DNA of 60,263 nucleotides. Source: Treponema sp. Lineage in GTDB: Bacteria; Spirochaetota; Spirochaetia; Treponematales; Treponemataceae. The first letter of the stretch is position 1; every line of letters starts with the position of its first letter. The stretch covers positions 1 to 60,263 of the forward strand of contig JAEDIW010000013.1 of the NCBI GenBank assembly GCA_016296655.1, in the 5' to 3' direction. Both the position numbers and the translations under genes were made by a program. The notes beneath the pieces were generated by a model that was not told the origin of the DNA, did no database searches, and saw only the letters and a program-made list of their open reading frames with translations. Of the stretch, positions 26,326 through 35,979 are shown piece after piece.

Positions 26326-27375
26326 TTGAAAAACTTTACAAAATTTTCGTTTGCGGCAATTTTGGCTGCATCTCTTTTTTTGGTTTGTTCCTGTTCTGGA
26401 AAAAAAACACTTTATCTGTACAACTGGACATATTATACGCCGGATGAAGTTATAAAAAGATTTGAACAGGAATTTGACTGCAAGGTTAAGCTGGACTGCT
26501 ATGCAACCTGCGATGAAATGTATGCAAAACTGAAAGCTGGTGCAAAGGGCTATGATGTTGTAATTCCTTCCAATGACTATGTTTCAATCATGCTGAAACA
26601 AAATCTGATTCGAGAGCTGGATCAGTCAAAATTGACAAATCGCGCAAATATAAATCCTGTTGTTCTCGAAAAACTTGATTTTGACCCGAACATGAAATAC
26701 TGCGTGCCTTATGCTTTCAGCGCAACAGGCATTATCGTAAATAAAACAAAAGTAAAAGGCGACTATCCTCGTGATTACAGCATTTTTGCAGACTCAAGGT
26801 TTGCAGGCCATGCAACAATGATGGACGAAATGCGCGAAGTAATCGGCTGCGCTCTGTTAAACCTTGGATATGACCTGAACAGCCTTGACGACGCACAGCT
26901 TAACGAAGCAGCTACCCTTATCCGTGAAAAATGGAGTCCAAACCTTGTAAAATTTGATGCAGAAGGCTTTGGAAAATCTTTTGCAGCCGGAGATTTCTGG
27001 GTTTGTCAGGGCTATCCTGAAATTGTTTATGGCGAAGTAGACAAAAGCCTTTGGGCTGAAACAATTGACTTTTTTATTCCTGAAGAAGGAAGCCCTGCCA
27101 CAATGGACTGTATGGTAATCCTGAAAGATGCGCCAAATTACGAACTTGCAAATGAGTTCATCAATTTTATTCACCGTCCGGAAATTTATGCAATCTTTAT
27201 CGACACGTTCCATTATCCGTGCATTGTAAATACAAAAGCTGCCGAATATACAAAGGAACCTTCCATGTATCCGCCGGAACAGGCTAACAACTGTACGCTT
27301 AAGGCAGATTTAGGCAGTAACGTCGAAAAATTCTATAACCTTTGGCAGACAATTCGTTTTGCCGATCATAACTAG
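26326..27375 (+). CDS. PotD-like polyamine-type substrate-binding lipoprotein
   Basis: 349 aa, TTG start eight bases after GGGAG. Signal peptide with lipobox (FLVCSCSGKK), so a lipid-anchored periplasmic protein. The mature part follows the spermidine/putrescine-binding fold: LYLYNWTYYTPDEVIKRFEQEFDCKVKLDCY, then AGAKGYDVVIPSNDYVSIML, and WVCQGYPEIVYGEVD. No potABC permease or ATPase genes are nearby, so it is an orphan. It may work with a distant transporter or act as a sensor component, for example for the hybrid kinase 1 kb downstream (inference). Confidence 0.8.
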   Translation: MKNFTKFSFAAILAASLFLVCSCSGKKTLYLYNWTYYTPDEVIKRFEQEFDCKVKLDCYATCDEMYAKLKAGAKGYDVVIPSNDYVSIMLKQNLIRELDQSKLTNRANINPVVLEKLDFDPNMKYCVPYAFSATGIIVNKTKVKGDYPRDYSIFADSRFAGHATMMDEMREVIGCALLNLGYDLNSLDDAQLNEAATLIREKWSPNLVKFDAEGFGKSFAAGDFWVCQGYPEIVYGEVDKSLWAETIDFFIPEEGSPATMDCMVILKDAPNYELANEFINFIHRPEIYAIFIDTFHYPCIVNTKAAEYTKEPSMYPPEQANNCTLKADLGSNVEKFYNLWQTIRFADHN

Positions 27376-27521
27376 AGTTTTTTTTATATGGGCGGTTTTT
27401 TGCGGAAAACCTCAAAAACCAGGCTTTCCGCAATTCCGCTCCAGCCTCCGCACTGTAAAATAGGAGAGTTTGCACAAGCAACAGGCAAACTGGCAGGTAC
27501 AGGCATAAAGAAAGAGATTGT

Positions 27522-28133
27522 ATGAAAGAAAATAGTTCTGCAAAAAGTAAATGGCTGTCGCAGTTCAACAGAATTGTCCTGCTTGACTCAATAGCTACCG
27601 AAATTGCTGTTTTTGGTGAAAAAATCGGTCTGAAGGATTTTGTGCAGGTTATGGACATGAATTGCGGCGCACTGCCTGCAGGAAGTTTTGAGCAGGTTGT
27701 CGACTTGGACTGCCCTGAACAGTTTCTTGCCATGTACACACAGATTGTTCACAACCGTTTTGCATTTGCTGCCATAAACGTAAACAATGCAAATCCTCAG
27801 ACCATGAAAATTATGGAAGATTATTGCCGCAATGTTGCCACCGCCAATGAAATTTGCGGTGTAAATAACTGTGCTCAGGCCATGCAGGTTTTTGATGCTT
27901 ATGTTTTAAACGGTATGCCCGGTGAAAATGTACATGTTTTTGAAGAAAAAACGCAGCTGCGCTTTGTATGGCAAGATGAAAAGGATTTGCATTCTGCCGT
28001 GTGGCAGAAATTCGGAGGAAGTGTGGAACTTTACCGCAGGCTGCTTCAGGCTTTTGTAAACGGTCTGCTTAACCGGTGCGGATTTTCTTTCAAAATTGAT
28101 GGAGAAAAATTCATTATTTCTGCAGATGCATGA
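27522..28133 (+). CDS. Conserved-looking protein of unknown function
   Basis: 203 aa, not recognised. Soluble, no signal peptide, with several cysteines (MDMNCGALP, VDLDCPEQF, EDYCRNVA, NEICGVNNCAQ) that could bind metal or be redox-active. It lies 146 bp after the PotD-like gene and 293 bp before a hybrid kinase, all on the same strand. The codon use looks like its neighbours', so I take it as a real gene. A weak AAAGAGA precedes the ATG. Confidence 0.55.
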   Translation: MKENSSAKSKWLSQFNRIVLLDSIATEIAVFGEKIGLKDFVQVMDMNCGALPAGSFEQVVDLDCPEQFLAMYTQIVHNRFAFAAINVNNANPQTMKIMEDYCRNVATANEICGVNNCAQAMQVFDAYVLNGMPGENVHVFEEKTQLRFVWQDEKDLHSAVWQKFGGSVELYRRLLQAFVNGLLNRCGFSFKIDGEKFIISADA

Positions 28134-28180
28134 GTTTTTTTCACTTAGATGACTAGCCCGTGCTGGAGGCATGCGAAGCA

Positions 28181-28279
28181 GCGGCGCAAATTATAAGTTT
28201 ACAGAGGCATAAAAATTTTGCAGAATGATTTGTGCTGAAAAAGCCCTGCTTTTAACTTTAGATTGCATTTTTGCGCCGC
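28181..28279. repeat. GC-rich inverted repeat between 27522 gene and hybrid kinase
   Basis: A perfect 10-bp inverted repeat, GCGGCGCAAA (28181-28190) and TTTGCGCCGC (28270-28279), encloses 79 nt. It stands out against AT-rich flanks and belongs with the other GC-rich islands of the window. Confidence 0.5.
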
Positions 28280-28426
28280 CGAGGGTTACTGAGTGCCGCA
28301 AGGACGGTCTTTCAACTGCATCGCTCCTAAAAAAATTTAAGATAAAAAAATTAAGATTGCTTTTATTTTTTAATATTTAGGGGTACAATCAAACAATACT
28401 GTTCTCTAAGAAAAAGGATTTTCATA

Positions 28427-31400
28427 TTGTCAAAAGGAATTGAGTTGAAGCCCAAAATACTGCTCGCTGCTTGCGATTCAGAAATTTCTGGCTTTGCAGG
28501 AAGTCGGCTGTCTGAATTTTATGACATTGTTTATTTAAGTTCGCTTGACCAGACTGTCATGTATCTGCGAAAAGATGCCAGGGACTTGCGCGGAATAATC
28601 TGTGGTTTTGATATTTTTTCTGCAGAAAATTTTGCGGTTCCAGGCTGGATTCGTTCCACTGAATTTCTGGAACAGCTTCCCTTGGTTTGCATTGGCAATA
28701 AGCCTGACAAAGAGTCTTCCAGAAAAGAAGAACAGCTTGCCCTTGAAAATGGTGCGGTGCTTTTTTTTACGTTGAATAGTCTGAAAATGAATGAATGTGA
28801 GCAGCTGCTGAGTTTTTTGCAGAATATGCTGGCGTTTCAGGATTATTCTTCTGTTTTTAATTTGAAAAATGAAAATGATGCTGCTTCGACTGTTTCTGAT
28901 ACAGCTGGCATTTCCCTTGAAAATTCTGATGAAGCTTTTTTCACTGACAGAACAAAGTTTTTTGATGACAAAGGTGTGCTTGATTCTTTCCTTTGCAGCG
29001 CCTGTATTCTTGAAGTTTCTGGAAATAAGATTTTTATCTGCCAGGCAAATGAGGATTTTTTTAAGGAACTTTTGGATTTTGGAAAAAATGCAGAATCTTT
29101 ATTGAATTTTGATGTACTGTCTGTTATGAGTGAAAAAAATGCCATGATAATCTGGCAGGCGGTAAAGTTTGCCAGAACGAACAGGCGTAAATTTTCTGCA
29201 AAAATCTTATTGAACAGAATTGGTGGAGTTGAAAGCGATTTTTACATTAAGTTTTCTCTAAAAATGATTGAAAACTGTGGAGATGAAAATCATTTTTACT
29301 GCACTATCGAAAATTATACACCGCAATATGAAATTGTAAAAAAAGAAAAGTTCATGCATAACCAGCTGCAGCTTATCATTCAGAATATTGACTGCGGCGT
29401 AACTGCTTATTCAATTGACAAAAATTTGAATGCAAATCTGGTTTACTGCAATAAAAAATTCCTTGAAATGATTGGTTTTTCCAGGGAACAGTTTGATTCT
29501 GAACTGCATGAGAGGTCTGTTTTTGAACTTATCCTGCCTGAATACAAGGATGCCGTAAAATCTGTTTACTATGAAGCGGCCAAAAGCAGCAATGCCTGTA
29601 TTTTTGAATGTCAGATGCGCCGTCGCGACGGATCTGTTTTCTGGCTGCAATGCAGAACATCCGTGTGTTTTATGGCACAGGAGTCGATTTACGTTACGGT
29701 TTATTCGGATATTACGCAGGAAAAAAAATCTGCGGAAAAAGCGAGCGCAATTATTAACAGGCTTAGAAATTCGGACATTTTTATTGAACTTAATGTTACA
29801 AAGCAACGAGTTGAAATTTATCATTCTGTTTATGAGCCTGAACTGTCGGCTGCGGATTTTGAAGGTCAGGCCTACCATGAAAGTCCTCTGCTGTTTTCAA
29901 AAATTCATGAAACTGACAGGGAAATTATAAAATGCCTGATTACTCCAAAAATCCTTTTGCGCAGCTTTTATTCTGGGGAAGAAAAATCCTCTTTTGAATA
30001 TAAGCGTTTTCTGCCTGATGGCTCTGTCCACTGGTTTTCTTCCACAATGCTTTTTTCAGAAGATGCAGAAACGGGCGACGTCCTTGCCTACATGTATTCC
30101 ATTGATTCGGACAGAAAAGTCAAGAACAGGATTGCCAAAGAAAAGATAATAAATACGAGTATAATTGACATTTCTGTTGTAAACATAAAAACCCGTCAGG
30201 TTTGGGATGAAAAGAATATTTACAGTAACGAAAATATTCTTTACGAAGAAAAATGCAATCATTTTCTGAACAAGTATATAATCGAAGACGAAAAAGAGGC
30301 TTATGAAAAATTTTTTAATTTTGACAATGTTCTTTCACTTATAGAAAAACAGGATTCTGCATCTTTTTCTTTCTGGTGTCATTACCCTAGCGGTGAAAAT
30401 ATAAGGCTTAGGACAGAAATTACTTATCTTGACACAAGCCATGAAGACCTTTTGTTTGTTGTTGTTGATATTACAAATCTGTTTGAACGTGAGCAGGCTG
30501 AGCGCATGGCCTTGATAAATGCAGCCAAATTGGCAGATTTTGCAAATCAGACGAAAATGAACTATTTTGCCCAGATGTGCCATGACATAAGGTCGCCGCT
30601 TTCTACTATCATCGGCATGACAGAACTTGCCCAGAAAGCGAATTCCATAAGCGAAATGGCTGACTGCCTTGCAAACATTGAAAGTTCTGGAAAGTATCTT
30701 CTGTCTCTTATAAACGATTCTTTGGATTTGAGCAAAATTGAAAGCGGCAAAATGGAATTGAACAGGGAACTTTATCGTCTTGAAGATTTTAAGAATTCTG
30801 TTCAGCGGGTAATTCAGCCGCTCATGGACGAAAAAAATATAAATTTCCAGATGAATTTGGAGAGTCTGCCGGCTGTTCTTGAAGTTGACAGTACCAGATT
30901 TAACCAGATTTTCTTTAACCTGCTGTCAAATGCCTGCAAATATACGGCACGAGGCGGAGAAGTTAAGTTTTACTGCGAGTTCAAGCTGGCGGTTGGCAAA
31001 GACCCCGTGATTCGCTTTCATGTAAAAGACAATGGCATTGGAATAAGGGCGGAGTTTCAAGAATCCATTTTCAAGCCGTTTTATGAGGTTAACAACAGGG
31101 AAAATACCCAAAACAAGGGAACTGGACTTGGCCTTGTAATTGTAAAGAACATCGTTGCTCTTATGGGCGGTCAGATTATGGTTGAAAGTTCAGAAGGGCA
31201 GGGCAGCAACTTTATTGTAGATTTGCCTTTAAGTGAAATTGCCGGTAGAAAGAAACCCGTAGCCAAAAAAACTGTAAGCCTTGAGCGGTTGCAGGGACTC
31301 AAAGTTCTTCTGGCTGAAGATGTTGGAATCAATGCCCTTATTATGAAAAGCGTTCTTGAATTCCGGGGATGCATTGTAACAATTGCGGCAAACGGTAAGG

Positions 31401-31684
31401 AAGCTGTAGAAGCTTTTTCTGAATCGAAAGAAAATGAGTTTGACTTGATTATAACAGATTTGAAGATGCCTGTGATGGACGGTTTTGAAGCTGCCAGAAT
31501 GATTAGGGCTATGGAACGCAGTGATGCAAAAACAATTCCTATTATTGCCTCTACAGCAGATGCTTTCAGCGATACCAAAGGCAAAATCCTAGAAGCAGGC
31601 ATGAATTGCAGGGTCGTAAAGCCAATAGACGGCGATGCTTTGGGCAAAGTTATAGTTGAACTGCTTGCAAAACTTGAAAAATAA
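28427..31684 (+). CDS. Large cytosolic hybrid sensor kinase (PAS, HisKA, ATPase, receiver)
   Basis: 1085 aa from a TTG eight bases after AAGGA. No membrane helices. Residues 5-145 resemble a degenerate receiver (ILLAACDSEI, LRGIICGFDIFS) without a clear phospho-site. PAS-type domains occupy about 170-690 (for example NKKFLEMIGFSREQF at about 345). HisKA has its His in FAQMCHDIRSPLSTIIG (about 716). The ATPase shows NLLSNACKYT, DNGIGI and GTGLGLVIVKN. The C-terminal receiver (about 960-1080) has Asp in LIITDLKMPVMDG and Lys in RVVKPIDG. The output partner is not encoded next to it. A weak TACAAT promoter is upstream, near 28384. Confidence 0.85.
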   Translation: MSKGIELKPKILLAACDSEISGFAGSRLSEFYDIVYLSSLDQTVMYLRKDARDLRGIICGFDIFSAENFAVPGWIRSTEFLEQLPLVCIGNKPDKESSRKEEQLALENGAVLFFTLNSLKMNECEQLLSFLQNMLAFQDYSSVFNLKNENDAASTVSDTAGISLENSDEAFFTDRTKFFDDKGVLDSFLCSACILEVSGNKIFICQANEDFFKELLDFGKNAESLLNFDVLSVMSEKNAMIIWQAVKFARTNRRKFSAKILLNRIGGVESDFYIKFSLKMIENCGDENHFYCTIENYTPQYEIVKKEKFMHNQLQLIIQNIDCGVTAYSIDKNLNANLVYCNKKFLEMIGFSREQFDSELHERSVFELILPEYKDAVKSVYYEAAKSSNACIFECQMRRRDGSVFWLQCRTSVCFMAQESIYVTVYSDITQEKKSAEKASAIINRLRNSDIFIELNVTKQRVEIYHSVYEPELSAADFEGQAYHESPLLFSKIHETDREIIKCLITPKILLRSFYSGEEKSSFEYKRFLPDGSVHWFSSTMLFSEDAETGDVLAYMYSIDSDRKVKNRIAKEKIINTSIIDISVVNIKTRQVWDEKNIYSNENILYEEKCNHFLNKYIIEDEKEAYEKFFNFDNVLSLIEKQDSASFSFWCHYPSGENIRLRTEITYLDTSHEDLLFVVVDITNLFEREQAERMALINAAKLADFANQTKMNYFAQMCHDIRSPLSTIIGMTELAQKANSISEMADCLANIESSGKYLLSLINDSLDLSKIESGKMELNRELYRLEDFKNSVQRVIQPLMDEKNINFQMNLESLPAVLEVDSTRFNQIFFNLLSNACKYTARGGEVKFYCEFKLAVGKDPVIRFHVKDNGIGIRAEFQESIFKPFYEVNNRENTQNKGTGLGLVIVKNIVALMGGQIMVESSEGQGSNFIVDLPLSEIAGRKKPVAKKTVSLERLQGLKVLLAEDVGINALIMKSVLEFRGCIVTIAANGKEAVEAFSESKENEFDLIITDLKMPVMDGFEAARMIRAMERSDAKTIPIIASTADAFSDTKGKILEAGMNCRVVKPIDGDALGKVIVELLAKLEK

Positions 31685-31738
31685 GCCTTGAAAAATAGGT
31701 GCAGTTTAATCCTGCATTGAATCCGCTTTGAGGTGGCA

Positions 31739-31767
31739 TTGAAGTAAAAGCAAAAAGCCTGTAAAAT
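31739..31767 (+). promoter_or_regulatory. Promoter for the patatin gene (leaderless type)
   Basis: TTGAAG (31739-31744), 17 bp, TAAAAT (31762-31767), then 7 nt to the ATG at 31775. No ribosome site fits. Confidence 0.6.
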
Positions 31768-31774
31768 TAACGGT

Positions 31775-32626
31775 ATGAGTACAGCTCTTGTTCTTGAAGG
31801 CGGCGGAATGCGCGGCATGTATACGGCAGGTGCCATTGATGTCATGATGGAAAATTCCATTCCAGTTGATATGATAACGGGCGTTTCTGCTGGTGCTGTT
31901 TTTGGGTGCAATTATAAATCTCAGCAGGTTGGCCGTGCAATCAGATACAACAAAAGGTTCTGCAATGATCCGCGCTATTCAAGTTTCCGTTCATTTATAA
32001 AAACAGGCGACTGGTTTGGTGCTGAATTTTGTTACCATGATGTGCCTTTCAAATATGATATTTTTGATGTTGAAACCTACCGAAAAAATCCAATAAAATT
32101 CTATGTAGTTGCCACTGATATTGTAAAAGGTATTCCCGTTTACCATGAAATTCCAGATGGCGATGAAAAAGATTTAGCATGGATGAGAGCTTCTGCTTCC
32201 ATGCCTCTGGTTTCGACTGTTGTTGAAGTTGACGGATATAAACTGCTGGACGGCGGAATGTCAGATTCCATTCCATTGAAAAAAGCTATGGAATCAGGTT
32301 GCAAAAAGTACATTGTAATTCTGACGCAGCCAGAAGGCTATCAGAAAAAGCCCAACAAAATGCTTCCTCTGCTGAAACTTGTGTACAGAAAATATCCAAA
32401 GGTTGCTGAACTTATGGCGAGGCGGCACTTGATGTACAATGAAGAGCTGGAATTTGTAAAAGAACAGCAGAAAAATGGAAAGGTCTTTGTAATTTGCCCC
32501 AGCCGCTTTCAGAAAATTGGCAGAACAGAACGAAATCCTGAAGTTTTGCAGCAAATGTATGATTTAGGCCGGCAGGACTGTCTTAAAAGCCTTCCTGCGT
32601 TAAAAGAATTCCTTGCAGACAACTGA
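31775..32626 (+). CDS. Patatin-like phospholipase (YjjU type)
   Basis: 283 aa serine lipase with the Ser-Asp dyad. The oxyanion loop is LEGGGMRGMYTAG (about 7-19), the nucleophile Ser is in GVSAG (about 38) and the Asp in LDGGMSD (about 157). Likely acts on membrane phospholipids from the cytosol; no signal peptide. The next gene begins 19 bp downstream on the same strand. The mRNA is predicted to begin at or next to the ATG. Confidence 0.85.
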   Translation: MSTALVLEGGGMRGMYTAGAIDVMMENSIPVDMITGVSAGAVFGCNYKSQQVGRAIRYNKRFCNDPRYSSFRSFIKTGDWFGAEFCYHDVPFKYDIFDVETYRKNPIKFYVVATDIVKGIPVYHEIPDGDEKDLAWMRASASMPLVSTVVEVDGYKLLDGGMSDSIPLKKAMESGCKKYIVILTQPEGYQKKPNKMLPLLKLVYRKYPKVAELMARRHLMYNEELEFVKEQQKNGKVFVICPSRFQKIGRTERNPEVLQQMYDLGRQDCLKSLPALKEFLADN

Positions 32627-32644
32627 AAATCTTATGAAAATTTT

Positions 32645-33415
32645 ATGAAAATCAAGGAAATCATGGAAATTTCTGAAAATACAAAAAAATATTTGCAGAC
32701 ACTTGCACAAAAATACGAAACTGCATGTTTTTCTGAAGGTGATCCCAGCTGCGTACTCAAAAAATATTCTCGGCCTGAAGAAATTGAAGTTATGGCCTTT
32801 GTTATGGCACTTTTTTCTTTTGGTCAGCGGCCACAGTTTTTAAAAAAAGTTGAAAATATCATGCAGCTTGCAGGGGAATCTCCTGTGCAGTGGTTGAAAG
32901 ACGGTCATTGGAAAAAAGATTTTCCTCCTGGCACGGCAAAATATTACCGTTTTTACTCCTATGATGATGTTCGCTGTGTTTTTCAGGTTCTGCAGTCTAT
33001 TCTGATTACGGGAGTTTCTTTTGGGGAATATGTAAAATTCAGGTATTTTGAGCTTCCAGAAAACAGCAGGTCTCTTGCCGCCACAATTTCTGAAATTTTT
33101 GCCGGTTGTTCAATGGTTTCCCATACAAAACAGTCTGCAAACAAGCGGCTGCATATGTATTTTCGATGGATGGTACGAAGAAACTCCCCTGTAGATGCAG
33201 GTCTTTGGACATGGTTCAGCCCGGCAGATTTGATAATTCCTCTGGACATACATGTTCTCCAGCAGGCCAGGGACTTGGGGCTTGTCCCAGAAAAAGCCAC
33301 CGCCAGCGCAAAAACTGCACTGCAAATTACCAGCTGCCTCAAACAAATCTGGCCAGATGACCCCTGCAAAGGCGATTTTGCATTATTCGGACTAGGCGTT
33401 GACTCTGCCCACTGA
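32645..33415 (+). CDS. TIGR02757 (DUF2400) family protein
   Basis: 256 aa. Recognised by the family's C-terminal signature: ANKRLHMYFRWMVRRNSPVDAGLW, LIIPLDIHVLQQARDLGL and a final DPCKGDFALFGLG. The family is widespread in Bacteroidetes and spirochaetes; its function is not established. The helix-rich C-terminal pattern recalls HhH-GPD DNA glycosylases, but no catalytic residue can be claimed. Probably co-transcribed with the patatin gene. Confidence 0.8.
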   Translation: MKIKEIMEISENTKKYLQTLAQKYETACFSEGDPSCVLKKYSRPEEIEVMAFVMALFSFGQRPQFLKKVENIMQLAGESPVQWLKDGHWKKDFPPGTAKYYRFYSYDDVRCVFQVLQSILITGVSFGEYVKFRYFELPENSRSLAATISEIFAGCSMVSHTKQSANKRLHMYFRWMVRRNSPVDAGLWTWFSPADLIIPLDIHVLQQARDLGLVPEKATASAKTALQITSCLKQIWPDDPCKGDFALFGLGVDSAH

Positions 33416-33464
33416 TTCTTCTTTCAAAAAATTACGAATCCAGCAACTGCCACAGAAAAAAATA

Positions 33465-33501
33465 CCCCGAAACAAAAAAAATGTTCCGGGGCTTTGAAAT
33501 C
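33465..33501 (-). terminator. Terminator downstream of purB
   Basis: Minus strand: CCCCGGAAC pairs with GTTTCGGGG (33483-33491 with 33465-33473, one mismatch) and is followed by TATTTTTTT. Confidence 0.6.
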
Positions 33502-33555
33502 AGGCTTTTCCAAAGTTTTCTTTTATCTGGAAATTCAAGTCTGAAAATTCTAGGG

Positions 33556-33579
33556 AAGTGCTGAGTAACACTTGAAGCA
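33556..33579. repeat. Palindromic dispersed repeat, half-copy C
   Basis: AAGTGCTGAGTAACACTTGA and the next few bases match one arm and the centre of copies A and B. The second arm is missing. Confidence 0.45.
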
Positions 33580-33622
33580 AAGCCTCAGACTTCAGCGCCA
33601 ATCAGCTGCATTCAGTGTTAAC

Positions 33623-35050
33623 CTAGATTTTTTTCATCAGCTCTGCATATTTTTGAGCCAGCCGTTTTGATTTTACGGCAGCCAGACCACAGTAGTTTGC
33701 AGGATTTTCAAAAAAGCTTGCAGGATTTTCTACGCCAAGTTTTTCAAGCTGAGCCGTGATGTCTTTGTATTCTTTTTCATGAGTTTTAAGAACCTCAAAG
33801 AATGTTTTGCCAGTTTTTTCAGCTTCCAAAGTAATCTTTCTGATAACTTCATGGCCATCGTTGTAGCCAGCTTCTCCCAAAAGTATGTAAGCAGGCTCTG
33901 CAAGAACTCCGCCCTTTACTTTTCCACCAGCACCCTGAAGGTTTTTTGACATTCCTTCTTTGTCAGCCTGCACTCCCTTTACAACAGAATTCATGCGGGC
34001 GACAGCCATCGTAAAGCCCGAAACATAGTCGGCTATAAACCTCTGGCTTGCAGAATTTGTCAAATCCCGCTGATGCTCGGAAATCTGATCCATATAGAAT
34101 GTAAGTACGCGCGGACACATAGCTTTCCACAAAGACTTTACATGTTCGCTGTTCCATGGATTGCGCTTTTGAGGCATTGTGCTGGAACCAACCTGAGTCG
34201 AAGCAAAATATTCAAAAACTTCGCCAATTTCTGAACGCTGCAAGTTGCGCAGGTCATCTGCAAGGTTTGCAATAATTCCAAAAGCTACGTTCATTTCAAG
34301 CAGCAGGCGCAGAACATGTTCTGGTTCAACCAGCTGATTTGAATATTCAGAAGGCTTAAGCCCCAGAAATTCAGTATAAATGCGTTCAAGCTCTTCAGGA
34401 TCTTTTACAATCATTGAAGGCCCGTTGTAAGAACCTACAGGACCGGCAAGTTTTCCTACCAGGTCATTTGAAAGTTCTTCAATTTTCAAAATTGATTTTC
34501 CAAGGCGGGCAACAAATTCTGTAATTGACCAGCCGAAGGTAATTGGAACAGCATGCTGCCCATGAGTACGGCCAACCTGAGGCGTTGCACATTCACGTTC
34601 TGCAATTTCGCAGAGATAGCCTTCAAGTTTTTTAAGTTCAGGAAGCACAACATTTTTTGTAACATCGCGCATTCTGCAGGAAAGGGCAGTATCAAGAATA
34701 TCAACTGAAGTAGCACCCAGATGAATCAAAGGCCCGATTTCTGAATCAACCTTTGTTTTCATGACATTTACAAGAGCACGAATATTATGCTTCGTTTTTT
34801 CCTCTTCAGCATAAACCTCCTGAGGATCAATTTTTTCTGCAATTTTATCAAGCTCTGCTGCAATCTTTTCATTTAATTTTCCGCGAACCTTAAGATGGGC
34901 TTTTACAAGAGCAGCTTCGCACTTTGCACAAGAACGGATTGAAGCAGATTCTGAAATATACTGAGACAGACCTTCAAAAGCTTCAGCCTCAGACAATGAA
35001 TAACGGTGGTCAATACAAGACAGGTTATCAAAAATGTTACGAGTTTCCAT
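33623..35050 (-). CDS. purB: Adenylosuccinate lyase
   Basis: 475 aa, full length. Catalyses two beta-eliminations in purine synthesis, releasing fumarate from SAICAR and from adenylosuccinate. The family signature SSTMPQKRNPWNSEHV is at about 293, with the catalytic Ser loop, and the conserved TSVDILDTALS and GRTHGQHAVPITFG blocks at about 110 and 160. It is transcribed alone, with a terminator after it. The promoter lies so close to the ATG that the mRNA is probably leaderless. Confidence 0.93.
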   Translation of the reverse strand: METRNIFDNLSCIDHRYSLSEAEAFEGLSQYISESASIRSCAKCEAALVKAHLKVRGKLNEKIAAELDKIAEKIDPQEVYAEEEKTKHNIRALVNVMKTKVDSEIGPLIHLGATSVDILDTALSCRMRDVTKNVVLPELKKLEGYLCEIAERECATPQVGRTHGQHAVPITFGWSITEFVARLGKSILKIEELSNDLVGKLAGPVGSYNGPSMIVKDPEELERIYTEFLGLKPSEYSNQLVEPEHVLRLLLEMNVAFGIIANLADDLRNLQRSEIGEVFEYFASTQVGSSTMPQKRNPWNSEHVKSLWKAMCPRVLTFYMDQISEHQRDLTNSASQRFIADYVSGFTMAVARMNSVVKGVQADKEGMSKNLQGAGGKVKGGVLAEPAYILLGEAGYNDGHEVIRKITLEAEKTGKTFFEVLKTHEKEYKDITAQLEKLGVENPASFFENPANYCGLAAVKSKRLAQKYAELMKKI

Positions 35051-35056
35051 AGAGCA

Positions 35057-35085
35057 ATTATCCTGTTTTTGCCCCTTTTAATCAA
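35057..35085 (-). promoter_or_regulatory. purB promoter (leaderless type)
   Basis: On the minus strand, TTGATT (35080-35085), 17 bp, GATAAT (35057-35062), then 6 nt to the ATG at 35050. Confidence 0.55.
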
Positions 35086-35262
35086 CACAGGCAGTAAATG
35101 TACTCAAGTCATTTTTTTTCTTTCAGGAGCACAGGCTTTCTGCTATCCAACCTTTCAGGGTTTCGGCTTTCGCCTGCATTGCCTGCGGCAACGCTGCGCG
35201 CCCTTCCAGCTTGGGCTAGGCGTAAACTGCTGAGAACCTCAGGCAGTCGCAGAAACTCACAA

Positions 35263-35775
35263 TTATTTTTTCAGATGCCTTTTCCCAGTGAGCATTTCAA
35301 TTTCAATTTTTACAACAGAAGTTTTTGCAAACATCATCATGTTATAGGCAATCGTTTTTACTCCAGGCGGCAGCCTGTAACCATTGTGCAGCATAAGAGC
35401 ATCCATGGCTTTTGCCCTTTCTGCAGCATTTTCCAGAAAAACAGCCTTGCCAGAACCTGTTACGCTTTCGTAAAAACATGTCCAGCTGCAAGGTTCCGTG
35501 CTTTTGTCAGAAGATTCTGTCTGGCTGAAACTCACAGCAGAAAAACAAACCTGCGGATTTTCTTTTAAGGCACTTACTTTTTTGCCTTCCTTTGCCCCAT
35601 GAAAATAAATTTCAAGCCGTTTTTTGCCATCTTCGTTAAATGCCATATAGCCGAAATTTACCGGCACGGAATACGGCTTGCCTTCGCTTATCATTGCAAG
35701 ATGCATTACCTTGCATTTGTCCAGAATTCCTATAATTTCGTCAAAATCCAAAACTTCACGATCTTTTCTGCGCAT
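35263..35775 (-). CDS. Pyridoxamine 5'-phosphate oxidase-fold (FMN-binding) protein
   Basis: 170 aa from the ATG at 35775; the frame is open to 35814. The split-barrel FMN-binding pattern is visible: KCKVMHLAMISEGKPYSVPVNFGYM, LEIYFHGAKEGKKVSALKENPQVCFSAV and a YESVTGSGKAVFLEN strand pair. The opening MRRKDREVLDFDEI is typical of the NimA-like subgroup, in which some members reduce nitroimidazoles while others have unknown substrates. A 212-bp gap with a GC-rich element separates it from purB. Confidence 0.8.
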   Translation of the reverse strand: MRRKDREVLDFDEIIGILDKCKVMHLAMISEGKPYSVPVNFGYMAFNEDGKKRLEIYFHGAKEGKKVSALKENPQVCFSAVSFSQTESSDKSTEPCSWTCFYESVTGSGKAVFLENAAERAKAMDALMLHNGYRLPPGVKTIAYNMMMFAKTSVVKIEIEMLTGKRHLKK

Positions 35776-35943
35776 AAAACATCTAATCCCTGACTTGTGA
35801 AAAATGCTGAACAAGCTAAAAAATGTTGCATTTGAAAAAAAATCTGAACATTCAGGCCATTTTACAGCTTTCCTGCTGGAACAGTTTGAATTATAAATCT
35901 CTGCTTTTACTTAGGCAAGCCTTGTTCTTCTTGTTGCAGTACC

Positions 35944-35972
35944 TTGTTAAAAATCAAAATGGCAGTTATATT
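35944..35972 (+). promoter_or_regulatory. Promoter for the YbaK-type gene (leaderless type)
   Basis: TTGTTA (35944-35949), 17 bp, TATATT (35967-35972), then 7 nt to the ATG at 35980. There is no Shine-Dalgarno site. Confidence 0.6.
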
Positions 35973-35979
35973 TTCCCTT

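Noticed and set aside
35098..35568. 156-codon plus-strand ORF
   Set aside because: Mostly antisense to the PNPOx-fold gene and a GC-rich repeat; no recognisable content.
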